A stretch of DNA of 64,000 bases from Pseudonocardia kunmingensis. GTDB taxonomy: Bacteria; Actinomycetota; Actinomycetes; Mycobacteriales; Pseudonocardiaceae. The stretch covers positions 62,001 to 126,000 of the forward strand of contig NZ_VFPA01000001.1 of NCBI RefSeq assembly GCF_006716445.1. The letters run 5' to 3'. The position numbers were made by a program, and so were the translations under genes. The notes below the pieces were generated by a model. That model did not search any database, was not told where the DNA came from, and saw only the letters and a list, made by a program, of their open reading frames with translations. How positions within the stretch are numbered: position 1 is the stretch's first letter; every line of letters begins with the position of its first letter. This document shows positions 41,603 through 49,166 of this stretch, one piece after another.

Positions 41603-42936
41603 GCAACGACGTGGTCATCCTCGTGATGCTGGGGCTCTTCCTCGGCCTGTCCTTCCTCGGCACGCCCGTCGCGTTCGCGCTGATCGGGGCGGTCCTCGTC
41701 GGCACCGCGCTGTCCGGGGCGGGCTTCGAGGCCGTCGTCTCGCAGCTGTTCAACGGCGTCAACAGCGTCCCGCTCCTGGCGCTGCCCTTCTTCCTGCTCG
41801 TGGCCGAGCTGATGCACTCCACGGACGTCACGACGAAGATCATCCGGTTCGTGCAGTCCCTGGTGGGCCACATCCGCAGCAGCCTCGCCCAGGTGGACTC
41901 CCTGTTCAGCATCCTGTTCGCCGGGGTGTCGGGCTCCTCGACCGCCGACGTCGCCGCCAACGCGAAGGTCCTCCTGCCTGCCATGCGCAAGGAGGGCTAC
42001 GACATGGCGAGCGCGGCGGCGCTGATCGCTGCCTCGTCGACGATCGCCAACATGATCCCGCCGAGCATCCTCGCGGTCGTCTACGGCGCGGCGGGCGGTG
42101 TGTCCATCGCCGGCCTGTTCCTCGGTGGCGCCGTTCCCGGGCTCATGATCGGTGCCGGCCTGATGCTCTACGCCTACTTCTTCGTGCACGCGGGCGAGCC
42201 CCGGCCACGGGCGTCGTTCCGTGAGATCGCGGGTGCGGCGAAGGGCAGCGCGCTGCCGATGATGATCCCGCTGATCATCATGGGCGGCATCCTGGGCGGG
42301 GCCTTCACCCCCACCGAGGCCGGCATGATCGCCGCCGTCTTCGTGATCATCGTGCTGGTCCCGCTGACCGCGCGCAACCACCTCCCCCGGCTCCCGCGGG
42401 ACTTCGTCAACGCCGCCGTCCTCTACGCGCTCCCGCTCATCGCGGTCGCCGCAGCGTCCGCGTTCGCCTGGCTGTTCACCTACCTCGGCGGTGCCGAGGC
42501 CGTGTCCGACGTCGTGCTCGCTGTCGCGGGCGAGGAGGCGGTCGGCATCCTGCTCACGGTCGTGGTGATGCTCGTCGTCATCGGGCAGTTCGTCGACGCC
42601 ATCCCCGCGATCATCGTGCTGATGCCGATCATCGCGACGCTGCAGGAACAGGGCGACGTCAACCCGATCCACATGGGCGTGGTCGTCATCGTCACACTCG
42701 CACTGGGCCTGATCACCCCGCCCTACGGCCTCTCGCTGCTGCTGTCCACGTACTTCGCGAAGGTCAGCTTCTACTCCGGGGTGCGGCGATCGGTGCCGCT
42801 GTACGGCATCTTCTTCGGCGTCATCGCACTGCTGGTGTTCTTCCCGGAGATCTCGCTGTGGCTGCCGCGCCTGCTCACCCCGCAGGCCGCGGGCTGCTTC
42901 CCCGCACCGGGCGGCGATGGCTTCATCTGCCCTTGA
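41599..42936 (+). CDS. dctM: TRAP transporter large permease DctM
   Basis: A 445-residue permease with 11-13 hydrophobic segments and DctM motifs: GTPVAFALIGAVL, FAGVSGSSTADVAANAKVLLP, SSTIANMIPPSILAVVYG and GGAFTPTEAGMIAAVF. It moves the acid substrate with Na+ or H+. The ATGA overlap with DctQ couples their translation. The C-terminus after the last helix contains two cysteines. Confidence 0.93.
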   Translation: MSNDVVILVMLGLFLGLSFLGTPVAFALIGAVLVGTALSGAGFEAVVSQLFNGVNSVPLLALPFFLLVAELMHSTDVTTKIIRFVQSLVGHIRSSLAQVDSLFSILFAGVSGSSTADVAANAKVLLPAMRKEGYDMASAAALIAASSTIANMIPPSILAVVYGAAGGVSIAGLFLGGAVPGLMIGAGLMLYAYFFVHAGEPRPRASFREIAGAAKGSALPMMIPLIIMGGILGGAFTPTEAGMIAAVFVIIVLVPLTARNHLPRLPRDFVNAAVLYALPLIAVAAASAFAWLFTYLGGAEAVSDVVLAVAGEEAVGILLTVVVMLVVIGQFVDAIPAIIVLMPIIATLQEQGDVNPIHMGVVVIVTLALGLITPPYGLSLLLSTYFAKVSFYSGVRRSVPLYGIFFGVIALLVFFPEISLWLPRLLTPQAAGCFPAPGGDGFICP

Positions 42937-42972
42937 CGTCGACGACAGGGAGCGAACGGTAGTGAGGAACAC

Positions 42973-43899
42973 ATGAAGCTGAGCGGAGTCATCCCGGCGT
43001 GCATCCTGCCGATGCACCCCGACGGGAGCATCGACGAGACGGCCTACGCCGCCCACCTGGAGCAGCTCGTCTCCACGCCCGGCGTCCGCGGGCTGACCTG
43101 CAACGGGCACGCGGCGGAGGTCTCGACCCTGAGCCGGGAGGAGCGGCGGCGGGCCGTGGACATCGCCGTCGCGACGGTGGCCGGGCGGGTGCCCGTCATC
43201 TGCGGCATCCACGCCCGCGACCACCGCGAGGCGGCGGCGTACGCGGGCGACGCCCGCGCAGCGGGGGCCGACGCGCTGCTGGTGCTCCCCCCGGACTCGC
43301 TCGCGCACGACGCCGATCCGGCGGCAGCGCTGCGCCACTTCGAGCACGTCGCGAGCACGGTCCCGCTGCCGCTGGTCGCCTTCGTCTACCCCGACTTCAC
43401 GGGGATGCAGTACGGCGCGCAGCTGCTGGAGCGGATCTGCACCCTCGACGCCGTGGTGGCGATCAAGGAGTGGAGCCTGGACATCCGCGTGTACGAGCGC
43501 AACCTCGGGATCGCGCGGTCGGCGGGCCACGAGGTCACCATGCTGAGCAGCTTCAGCACGAACCTGCTGCCGACGCTGGCGCTCGGCGCGGACGGCATCC
43601 TGTCCGGTCACGGCAGCGTGGTCGCCGGGCTGCAGGCGCAGCTGTACGAGAGGGTCGCCGCAGGTGACCTCGCCGGCGCGCGGGAGGTCTACGGTCCGCT
43701 CCAGACGCTCACCGCAGTGGTCTACCGGGACCCGATGCCCAACATGTACGCGCGCATGAAGGAGCAGCTCGTCATGCTCGGCGCCGAGCTCACGCCCACC
43801 GTGCGGGCGCCGCTGGTCCCGGTCACCGAGGCCGAACGTGCCGACCTGCGGCGCGCGCTCTCCGAAGCCGGTCTGCTCCCGGCCGGTGCCCGGTCGTGA
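42973..43899 (+). CDS. Dihydrodipicolinate synthase family lyase (DapA-like, second copy)
   Basis: A 308-residue DapA-superfamily protein with the Schiff-base Lys in VVAIKEWS, a catalytic-type Tyr in AFVYPDF and the loop CNGHAAEVSTL in place of GTTGE. It is paralogous to the protein at 15986-16930 and shares LSSFS, ADGILSGHGSVVA and the RDP near the end. In a uronide operon the likely reaction is aldol cleavage or dehydration of a 2-keto-3-deoxy sugar acid. It lies 36 bases behind DctM with GTGAGGAAC as ribosome binding site and overlaps the LacI gene by four bases. Confidence 0.86.
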   Translation: MKLSGVIPACILPMHPDGSIDETAYAAHLEQLVSTPGVRGLTCNGHAAEVSTLSREERRRAVDIAVATVAGRVPVICGIHARDHREAAAYAGDARAAGADALLVLPPDSLAHDADPAAALRHFEHVASTVPLPLVAFVYPDFTGMQYGAQLLERICTLDAVVAIKEWSLDIRVYERNLGIARSAGHEVTMLSSFSTNLLPTLALGADGILSGHGSVVAGLQAQLYERVAAGDLAGAREVYGPLQTLTAVVYRDPMPNMYARMKEQLVMLGAELTPTVRAPLVPVTEAERADLRRALSEAGLLPAGARS

Positions 43900-44918
43900 C
43901 CGATCCCGCACCGGACGCCCCCGCGAAGGGCGCCAAGGCGGTCGCGCAGCGGGCCGGGGTGTCGGTCACCACCGTCTCCCGGGTGCTGCGCGGTCAGGAC
44001 GTCGCGATCTCCGAGGCCACGAAGCAGCGCGTGCTGGCGGCGGCGAAGGACCTGCGGTATCGCCCGAACTCGCTCGCCGTGGCGCTGCGCAAGGGCCACA
44101 CGCGGGCGATCGGCCTGCTGGTGCCCGACATCGCCGATGCCTACTTCCACCAGCTCGCCCGCGGTCTGGAGGACGCGGCGCAGGAGGCCGGCTACACCGT
44201 CGTGCTGTGCAACACCGACCGCCAGCCGGCGAAGGAACGCTCCTACGTCGAGCTGCTGGCCGACCAGCAGGTGGAGGCGATCGTGTTTGCCGGCGGCGGG
44301 ATCGACGAGGACGCCCACCTCACCGACTTCCCCTGGCACGGCATCCACGTCGTCGCGATCGGCCCGCACCGCCTGGACTGCCCGTCGGTCCGCGTCGACG
44401 ACGCCGGCACGATCGAGCTGGCCGTCGACCACCTCGTCGAGCAGGGCAGCACCCGGATCCTGTGCCTCGCCGGGCGGCCCACCTGGCTCATCAACAAGGA
44501 GCGCCTGCGCGGGTACCGGCAGGCCGTCGAGCGGCACGGGCTGGCGCTCGACCCGCGGCTCGTGCGGACGGGTGACTTCTCGGTCGAGGCCGGCTACTCC
44601 TCGGCCCGGGCCGCCCTCGGCGAGGGCGTGGAGTTCGACGGGGTGATGGCCTTCAACGACTACACCGCGATCGGGGCGGTGCAGGCGGTGACCGAGCACG
44701 GGCGGCGGGTGCCCGAGGACGTGGTGGTGGTCGGCTGCGACGACATCCCCATCTCGTCGCTGGTCTCGCCGCGGCTGACCTCCGTCAGCTTCCCCCAGTA
44801 CGAGTTCGGGCGCGCGGCGATGGAGGTCATCCTCGAGATGGCGACCGGAGAGGTCGCCGCGCCCGTCCGGCAGTTCGCCTACCACCTCGAGGTGCGGGAG
44901 AGCAGCCGGCGTCCCTGA
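43896..44918 (+). CDS. LacI-family transcriptional regulator
   Basis: A 340-residue LacI/GalR protein: helix-turn-helix KAVAQRAGVSVTTVSRVLRG, hinge helix YRPNSLAVALRKG and a sugar-binding core with IGLLVPDIADAYFHQLARG, VRVDDAGTIELAVDHL and VVGCDDIPISSLVSPRLT. GTG 43896 overlaps the stop of the aldolase gene. As last gene of the TRAP/uronide operon it is autoregulated if it binds the paired operators at 37067-37094. The inducer is probably a uronide breakdown product. Confidence 0.92.
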   Translation: MTDPAPDAPAKGAKAVAQRAGVSVTTVSRVLRGQDVAISEATKQRVLAAAKDLRYRPNSLAVALRKGHTRAIGLLVPDIADAYFHQLARGLEDAAQEAGYTVVLCNTDRQPAKERSYVELLADQQVEAIVFAGGGIDEDAHLTDFPWHGIHVVAIGPHRLDCPSVRVDDAGTIELAVDHLVEQGSTRILCLAGRPTWLINKERLRGYRQAVERHGLALDPRLVRTGDFSVEAGYSSARAALGEGVEFDGVMAFNDYTAIGAVQAVTEHGRRVPEDVVVVGCDDIPISSLVSPRLTSVSFPQYEFGRAAMEVILEMATGEVAAPVRQFAYHLEVRESSRRP

Positions 44919-44947
44919 GGCCGGGCGTCCCGCCCCACCGTCATTTC

Positions 44948-44968
44948 ACGTCGCCCGACGGGTGACGT
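44948..44968. promoter_or_regulatory. 21-bp near-perfect palindrome upstream of the MaoC operon
   Basis: ACGTCgCCCG-A-CGGGtGACGT has only one mismatched pair. It lies 30 bases after the LacI stop and 32 before the MaoC start. With a single central base it cannot form a normal hairpin loop, so an operator is more likely than a terminator. The size suits a TetR-type dimer. Confidence 0.45.
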
Positions 44969-44999
44969 CTGCCCAGCTACGGAGAAAAAGGAGCACAAC

Positions 45000-45410
45000 G
45001 TGCAGCAGCCGACCGTCGGAATGGAAACGACCTTCAGCAAGACCGTCGGAGAGGCCGACGTCTACGGCTTCGCCGGGATCAGCGGCGACCTCAGCCCCAA
45101 CCACGTCGACGAGCAGTACATGAGCGGCACCCGGTACGGGAAGCGCATCGCACACGGCGTGCTGTCGATCGCCTTCATGTCGACGTGCTCGTCGAAGCTC
45201 ATCGAGAGCCTGGGCAACCCCCCGACCGTCTCCTACGGCTACGACCGGGTGCGCTTCATCAAGCCGGTGTTCATCGGCGACACCCTGACCGTGCGCTACA
45301 CCGTCGCCGACGTCGACGAGCAGGAGCAGCGGTGCACGTCCGACGTCAAGGTGTTCAACCAGGACGGGGAGCTCGTCTCCGCCGCCACCCACATCCTGAA
45401 GCGGGTCTGA
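45000..45410 (+). CDS. MaoC-family dehydratase, (R)-specific enoyl-CoA hydratase-like
   Basis: A 136-residue hot-dog-fold protein. The hydratase motif is FAGISGDLSPNHVDEQY, with D30 and H35 as the catalytic pair, followed by GKRIAHGVLS. It adds water to a trans-2-enoyl-CoA to give the (R)-3-hydroxy ester. GTG 45000 follows AAAAAGGAG by seven bases. It starts a three-enzyme CoA-ester operon with an acyl-CoA dehydrogenase one base behind. Confidence 0.9.
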   Translation: MQQPTVGMETTFSKTVGEADVYGFAGISGDLSPNHVDEQYMSGTRYGKRIAHGVLSIAFMSTCSSKLIESLGNPPTVSYGYDRVRFIKPVFIGDTLTVRYTVADVDEQEQRCTSDVKVFNQDGELVSAATHILKRV

Positions 45411-45411
45411 C

Positions 45412-46614
45412 GTGGCATCGTCGGTGTTCCTGACCGAGGACCAGCGCAGCGCGCGCGACCTCGCCAGGCGGTTCGCCACCGAGCGCGTCGCGGCGCGGGC
45501 CGCCGAGATCGACCGGGACGACGCCTTCCCGTGGGACCTCTACGGCGAGATGGCCGAGATCGGCCTGCTCGGCATCACCCTGCCCGAGGAGTTCGGCGGC
45601 GCGGCCATGGACGAGGTCTCGATGTGCCTCGTGCTCGAGGAGCTCGCCGCGGCCTCGGGCACAGTGGCCAACGCGGTGCTGCTGGCGAAGCTGCAGAGCG
45701 AGCTGATCACGCGCGCCGGCGACGACGAGCAGCGTCGCAGGCTCGTGCCCGCGATCGCCGCGGGCAGGCGCATCTGCCTCATCGCGGTGACCGAGCCGAA
45801 CGCCGGCACCGACGTGAGCGGGATCGGGACGGGGGCCGAGCGCGACGGCGACGGCTGGGTGATCAGCGGGACGAAGGCCTTCATGACCGCGGGCGCGGTC
45901 GGCGACGTGGCGGTCGTGCTCGCCAGGACCGACCCCGCGGCGGGCAAGCGCGGCTTCACCACCTTCCTCGTGGAGAAGAGCCCCGACGGCGACCCCTCCC
46001 GGGGGTTCGTCGTCGGGCACAAGGACGAGCTGATGGGGATGCGGGGCCTCGCCACCGCCGGCATCGTCCTCGACGGGACGCGCGTCCCGGAGTCCGCCGT
46101 GCTGGGCGTCCCCGGGGAAGGCCTCCCCAGCGTGCTGCGCTCGTTCAGCAACGGGCGGATCGTCATCGCGTCCCTCGCGCTCGGCCTCGCGACCGGGGCG
46201 ATGCAGGCCTCCCTCGCGTACGCGCAGGAGCGGGAGGCCTTCGGGCGGCCGATCGGCGACCAGCAGGCCGTGCAGATGATGCTGGCGGACATGGCGACCG
46301 AGACCGGGGCCGCCCGCCTGCTCGTCCACCACGCCGCCCGGCTCAAGGACCAGGGCCTGCCCTTCGCCGCCGAGGCGTCGATGGCCAAGCTCTTCGCCTC
46401 CGACGTCGCCGTCCGCACCGCGAGCAACGCCGTCCAGGTGCACGGGGGGTTCGGCTACACGAAGGAGTCCACGGTCGAGCGGATCTACCGCGACTCCAAG
46501 CTGACCCAGATCTACGAGGGCACCAACCAGATCCAGCGCGTCATCATCGCGCGCGACGCCCTCGGGGCCCGCCGACCCAGCCCTGCCGCCGACCGACCGA
46601 CCGTCAGCTCCTGA
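45412..46614 (+). CDS. Acyl-CoA dehydrogenase
   Basis: A 400-residue acyl-CoA dehydrogenase with AVTEPNAGTDVSG, FMTAGAVGDVAVV, the C-terminal VHGGFGYTKESTVERIYRDSK and QIYEGTNQIQR holding the catalytic Glu. It makes the enoyl-CoA that the MaoC protein hydrates. GTG 45412 lies two bases after the MaoC stop. It resembles the dehydrogenase at 25757-26917 in type but differs through most of the sequence. Confidence 0.92.
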   Translation: MASSVFLTEDQRSARDLARRFATERVAARAAEIDRDDAFPWDLYGEMAEIGLLGITLPEEFGGAAMDEVSMCLVLEELAAASGTVANAVLLAKLQSELITRAGDDEQRRRLVPAIAAGRRICLIAVTEPNAGTDVSGIGTGAERDGDGWVISGTKAFMTAGAVGDVAVVLARTDPAAGKRGFTTFLVEKSPDGDPSRGFVVGHKDELMGMRGLATAGIVLDGTRVPESAVLGVPGEGLPSVLRSFSNGRIVIASLALGLATGAMQASLAYAQEREAFGRPIGDQQAVQMMLADMATETGAARLLVHHAARLKDQGLPFAAEASMAKLFASDVAVRTASNAVQVHGGFGYTKESTVERIYRDSKLTQIYEGTNQIQRVIIARDALGARRPSPAADRPTVSS

Positions 46615-46623
46615 GGAGGACCA

Positions 46624-47817
46624 GTGGACCAGTCCCTGAAGCTGCTCGAGGGCGTGCGCATCATCGCCTTCACGCAGTTCCTGCTCGGGCCGGCAGCGGT
46701 GCAGTACCTCGCCGACATGGGCGCCGACGTCGTCAAGATCGAACCGCCTGCCGGACCGTACGAGCGGCGGTGGGCGGGCGCGGACGCCTACGTCAACGGG
46801 GTCAGCAGCTTCTTCATGCTGGCCCACCGCAACGTGCGCAGCGTCAGCCTCGACCTGAAGCGGCCGGAAGGGCTCGAGGTGGCCCGCGAGCTCTGCCGGA
46901 ATGCCGACGTGGTCGTGTCGAACTTCCGACCGCGGGTCATGGAGAAGCTCGGGCTCGACCACCCGGAGCTGAGCCGGTTGAAGCCGGACCTGGTGTACGC
47001 CTGCGCCTCCGGCTACGGGTCGGACAGCCCGTACCGGGACCTGCCGGGGCAGGACCTGCTGCTGCAGGCCACCACCGGCCTCGCCGCGGCGACCGGCCGC
47101 AGCGACGGGCCGCCCGTCGCCGCGGGATCCGCGATCGTCGACCAGCACGGCGCCTCGCTGCTCGCCATGGGCATCCTCGCCGCGCTGCACCACCGCAGCG
47201 CGACCGGAGAGGGCCAGCGGGTGGAGGTGACGATGGTGCAGGCCGCTCTCGACCTGCAGCTCGAGCCGTACACCTACCACCTCAACGGCGGAACGGTGGA
47301 GCGCCCGTCGACGGACCTCGCGTCGTCGTTCCACCAGGCCCCCTACGGCTTCTACGAGGTCGAGGACGGGTACGTGGCGCTGTCGGTGTCGCCGGTCGGC
47401 GCCGTCAGCCAGGCACTCGGCGACCCCCAGGAGCTCGCGGACCACCTGGACCCGCAGGTCGCGCTCACGAAACGCAACGAGATCCACAGCGCGCTCGCCC
47501 CCCTGCTCCGCTCCTTCCGCCGGGCCGAGCTGCTCGACCTGCTGCGCGCGCACGGCGTCTGGTGCGCCCCGGTCAACGACTACGACGAGGTGGACCACGA
47601 CCCGCTCGTGACCCACCTGGACCCCGTCGAGGAGATCGACCACCCGGAGGCCGGGACGGTGCGGCTGCTGAAGCACCCCATCCGATACAGCTCCGGAGCG
47701 GCCGGAACCCGCCAGGTGCCGCCGGGTCACGGCGAGCACACCGACGAGGTGCTCGGCCAGGCCGGCTACTCCCGCGAGCAGGTCGACGCTCTGCGGAAGG
47801 TCGGTGCGGTCACGTGA
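46624..47817 (+). CDS. CaiB/BaiF family III CoA-transferase
   Basis: A 397-residue CoA-transferase: LADMGADVVKIEPPAGPYE, HRNVRSVSLDLKRPEG, SNFRPRVMEKLGLDHPEL, GYGSDSPYRDLPGQD and the catalytic D173 (AIVDQHGASLLAMG). It loads CoA onto the acid used by the two enzymes before it. GTG 46624 follows TGAGGAGG. Its stop overlaps the start of the broken GH88 gene (GTGA), which suggests that the latter was once a full member of this operon. Confidence 0.9.
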   Translation: MDQSLKLLEGVRIIAFTQFLLGPAAVQYLADMGADVVKIEPPAGPYERRWAGADAYVNGVSSFFMLAHRNVRSVSLDLKRPEGLEVARELCRNADVVVSNFRPRVMEKLGLDHPELSRLKPDLVYACASGYGSDSPYRDLPGQDLLLQATTGLAAATGRSDGPPVAAGSAIVDQHGASLLAMGILAALHHRSATGEGQRVEVTMVQAALDLQLEPYTYHLNGGTVERPSTDLASSFHQAPYGFYEVEDGYVALSVSPVGAVSQALGDPQELADHLDPQVALTKRNEIHSALAPLLRSFRRAELLDLLRAHGVWCAPVNDYDEVDHDPLVTHLDPVEEIDHPEAGTVRLLKHPIRYSSGAAGTRQVPPGHGEHTDEVLGQAGYSREQVDALRKVGAVT

Positions 47818-48386
47818 GCCGCGGTCGGACGGAGGTGCCGGCGGTCGACTGGGGCGAGGCCCGCGCGCAGATGCTCGCCCGGGTCGACGACATGCTCGGG
47901 TCGGAGCTCCCCGGCTTCCCGCACTGGGCCGACCCCACGACGGGTGAGTGGTTCTGCACCGAGGACGGCGACTGGACCGGCGGCGCGTGGCCCGGGATGC
48001 TCTGGTCTGCTGCGGCGCAGACCGGGGACGACCGCTACCGGGACGCGGCCCGCGCCTGGTGCGCGCGCACGTCGGAACGGGCTGACCGGACCACGGCTTT
48101 CAAGGGCTTCGGCTTCTTTCGCAGCGTGGCGCTCGGCCCGCAGGCCGAGGAGTCGCATGCTGTCGGTTCCGCGGCGGCGAGCATCGACTCCCTGCAGGCC
48201 ACCCCGCTCCTGCTGTGGGCTCACGGGGTGACCGGCGAAGCGCGGTACGCGGACATCGCCAGGGCGCACACCCAGCGGGTGCTCGACCTCCACATGCGCG
48301 AGGACGGGTCGGTGGTCCGGTCCAGCGAGCTCGACCCCGCCACCGGCGCCCGCCCTGACCCCGGACGTGAACGCGGGCGCCGGTGA
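47814..48386 (+). pseudogene. Truncated GH88-type hydrolase (N-terminal part only)
   Basis: This 190-residue frame matches the N-terminal half of GH88 unsaturated uronyl hydrolases: DWTGGAWPGMLWSAAAQTGD (compare NWTAGFWFGTMWLA in the intact enzyme at 39798) and the catalytic-type D125 in SIDSLQATPLLLWA. Similarity stops at SSELDPATGA; the rest reads PDPGRERGRR and ends. Half of the barrel, including the WxRGxGW motif, is missing, and the position of the other catalytic Asp (HDLGF in the intact enzyme) reads FKGFG. The product is very unlikely to be active. The start GTG overlaps the CoA-transferase stop. Confidence 0.75.
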
Positions 48387-48540
48387 GCGACCGGACGACC
48401 TGCTCCCCAGGACCGTCGCGCGGGCGGCGCTCGCCATCGGGCTCGCCGCCCACGACGTGTGGCTCGACGACGAGTCGGCGGCAATGTCCGATCTGCTTGA
48501 CGCGAGCATGCACGCACTCGGCCTTCACTTTGAGGTCTGA
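48355..48540 (+). pseudogene. C-terminal fragment resembling a TetR-family regulator
   Basis: In another frame from the GH88 fragment, about 60 residues run from LTPDVNAGAG through RTVARAALAIGLAAHDVW to ASMHALGLHFEV and a TGA at 48538. The helical, Ala/Leu-rich pattern with an LLDASMHALGL ending looks like the tail of a TetR-type regulator. It has no DNA-binding domain. It begins almost exactly where GH88 similarity stops, so the two broken genes appear joined by a deletion or recombination. Confidence 0.45.
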
Positions 48541-49057
48541 CGTGTGAACTCGAGCGCCGGACAGACACCTGCAGACGAGGCCGCGCCGGTGCATGCCCGC
48601 CGAGTACTTCACGAGTAGCCATGGTTCACACAGCAGCTCGGTGAAGGTGTCGATGTAGTGCTGCGACCGCGGCCTGGTCGAAACCCCGTCCATCGTCCAC
48701 TGCGGGTCGAGCTCCGCAGCGGTCCAGTTGCAGCTGCCCGGCACCAAGATCGGCGAGCCGATCCGCTCGTGCAGCCCGCGGGCGTGCTCGATATCTTGCG
48801 GCGCGAGTCCGAGTCGTTGCCCGGGTAGTGCTGCGCACGCCCCCGGAGGAGGGAACGCTCGCCGTTGATCATCTCGCGGAGCGCCGCGACAACGAGGTCG
48901 GTGCGGGTGGGGGTCACGCCGATCGACCGCAGCACACGTGGGCCCGCACCGTCGGCCGCACGAGGCCCCACCCTCCATCCCGCCCCTGCATGAGCACAGG
49001 ACACGCGCGGCCCTCAGCGGTGAACACCTTCGGGAACCGGCACCGAGATCCGCTGAG
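48541..49057. other. About 500 bp of degenerate DNA with minus-strand protein-like pieces
   Basis: No intact gene. On the minus strand two pieces in different frames look protein-like: one around VVAALREMINGERSLLRGR (about 48840-48900) and one running LGLAPQDIEHARGLHERI through LDPQWTMDGVSTR to FTELLCEPWLLVKY (about 48600-48830). They read like one gene broken by a frameshift near 48830. I do not recognise the family. Codon use is less GC3-biased than in the neighbours. Confidence 0.45.
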
Positions 49058-49077
49058 CGTTGGCCCATGTGCCAACG
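49058..49077. promoter_or_regulatory. 20-bp near-perfect palindrome upstream of the hydantoinase operon
   Basis: CGTTGGCcCATGtGCCAACG is symmetric at 18 of 20 positions. It lies about 90 bases before the HyuA start and is a strong operator candidate for this operon. Confidence 0.5.
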
Positions 49078-49092
49078 AATCGGGGTCCGTCC

Positions 49093-49106
49093 TGGCCCGA
49101 GGGCCA
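49093..49106. promoter_or_regulatory. Short palindrome upstream of hyuA
   Basis: TGGCCC-GA-GGGCCA is a perfect inverted repeat 16 bases downstream of the larger palindrome and 60 bases before the hyuA start. It may be a second site or chance in GC-rich DNA. Confidence 0.3.
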
Positions 49107-49166
49107 TAGGTGAGCGCCGTCCGCCTTCCTAGCCTGGGCGAAAGATCGGCCGGAAGGGACGCGTGC

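Noticed and set aside
41278..43911. An 877-codon minus-strand open frame
   Set aside because: It lies opposite dctQ, dctM and the DapA-like gene. It is rich in Arg, His, Asp and Gln in a pattern that mirrors membrane-protein codons read backwards.
45355..47739. A 794-codon minus-strand open frame
   Set aside because: It is antisense to the acyl-CoA dehydrogenase and CoA-transferase genes, which carry full catalytic motifs.
48355..48540. Continuation of the GH88 gene after a simple frameshift
   Set aside because: The residues in this frame lack the WxRGxGW motif and the barrel pattern expected next; they look like a regulator tail instead.
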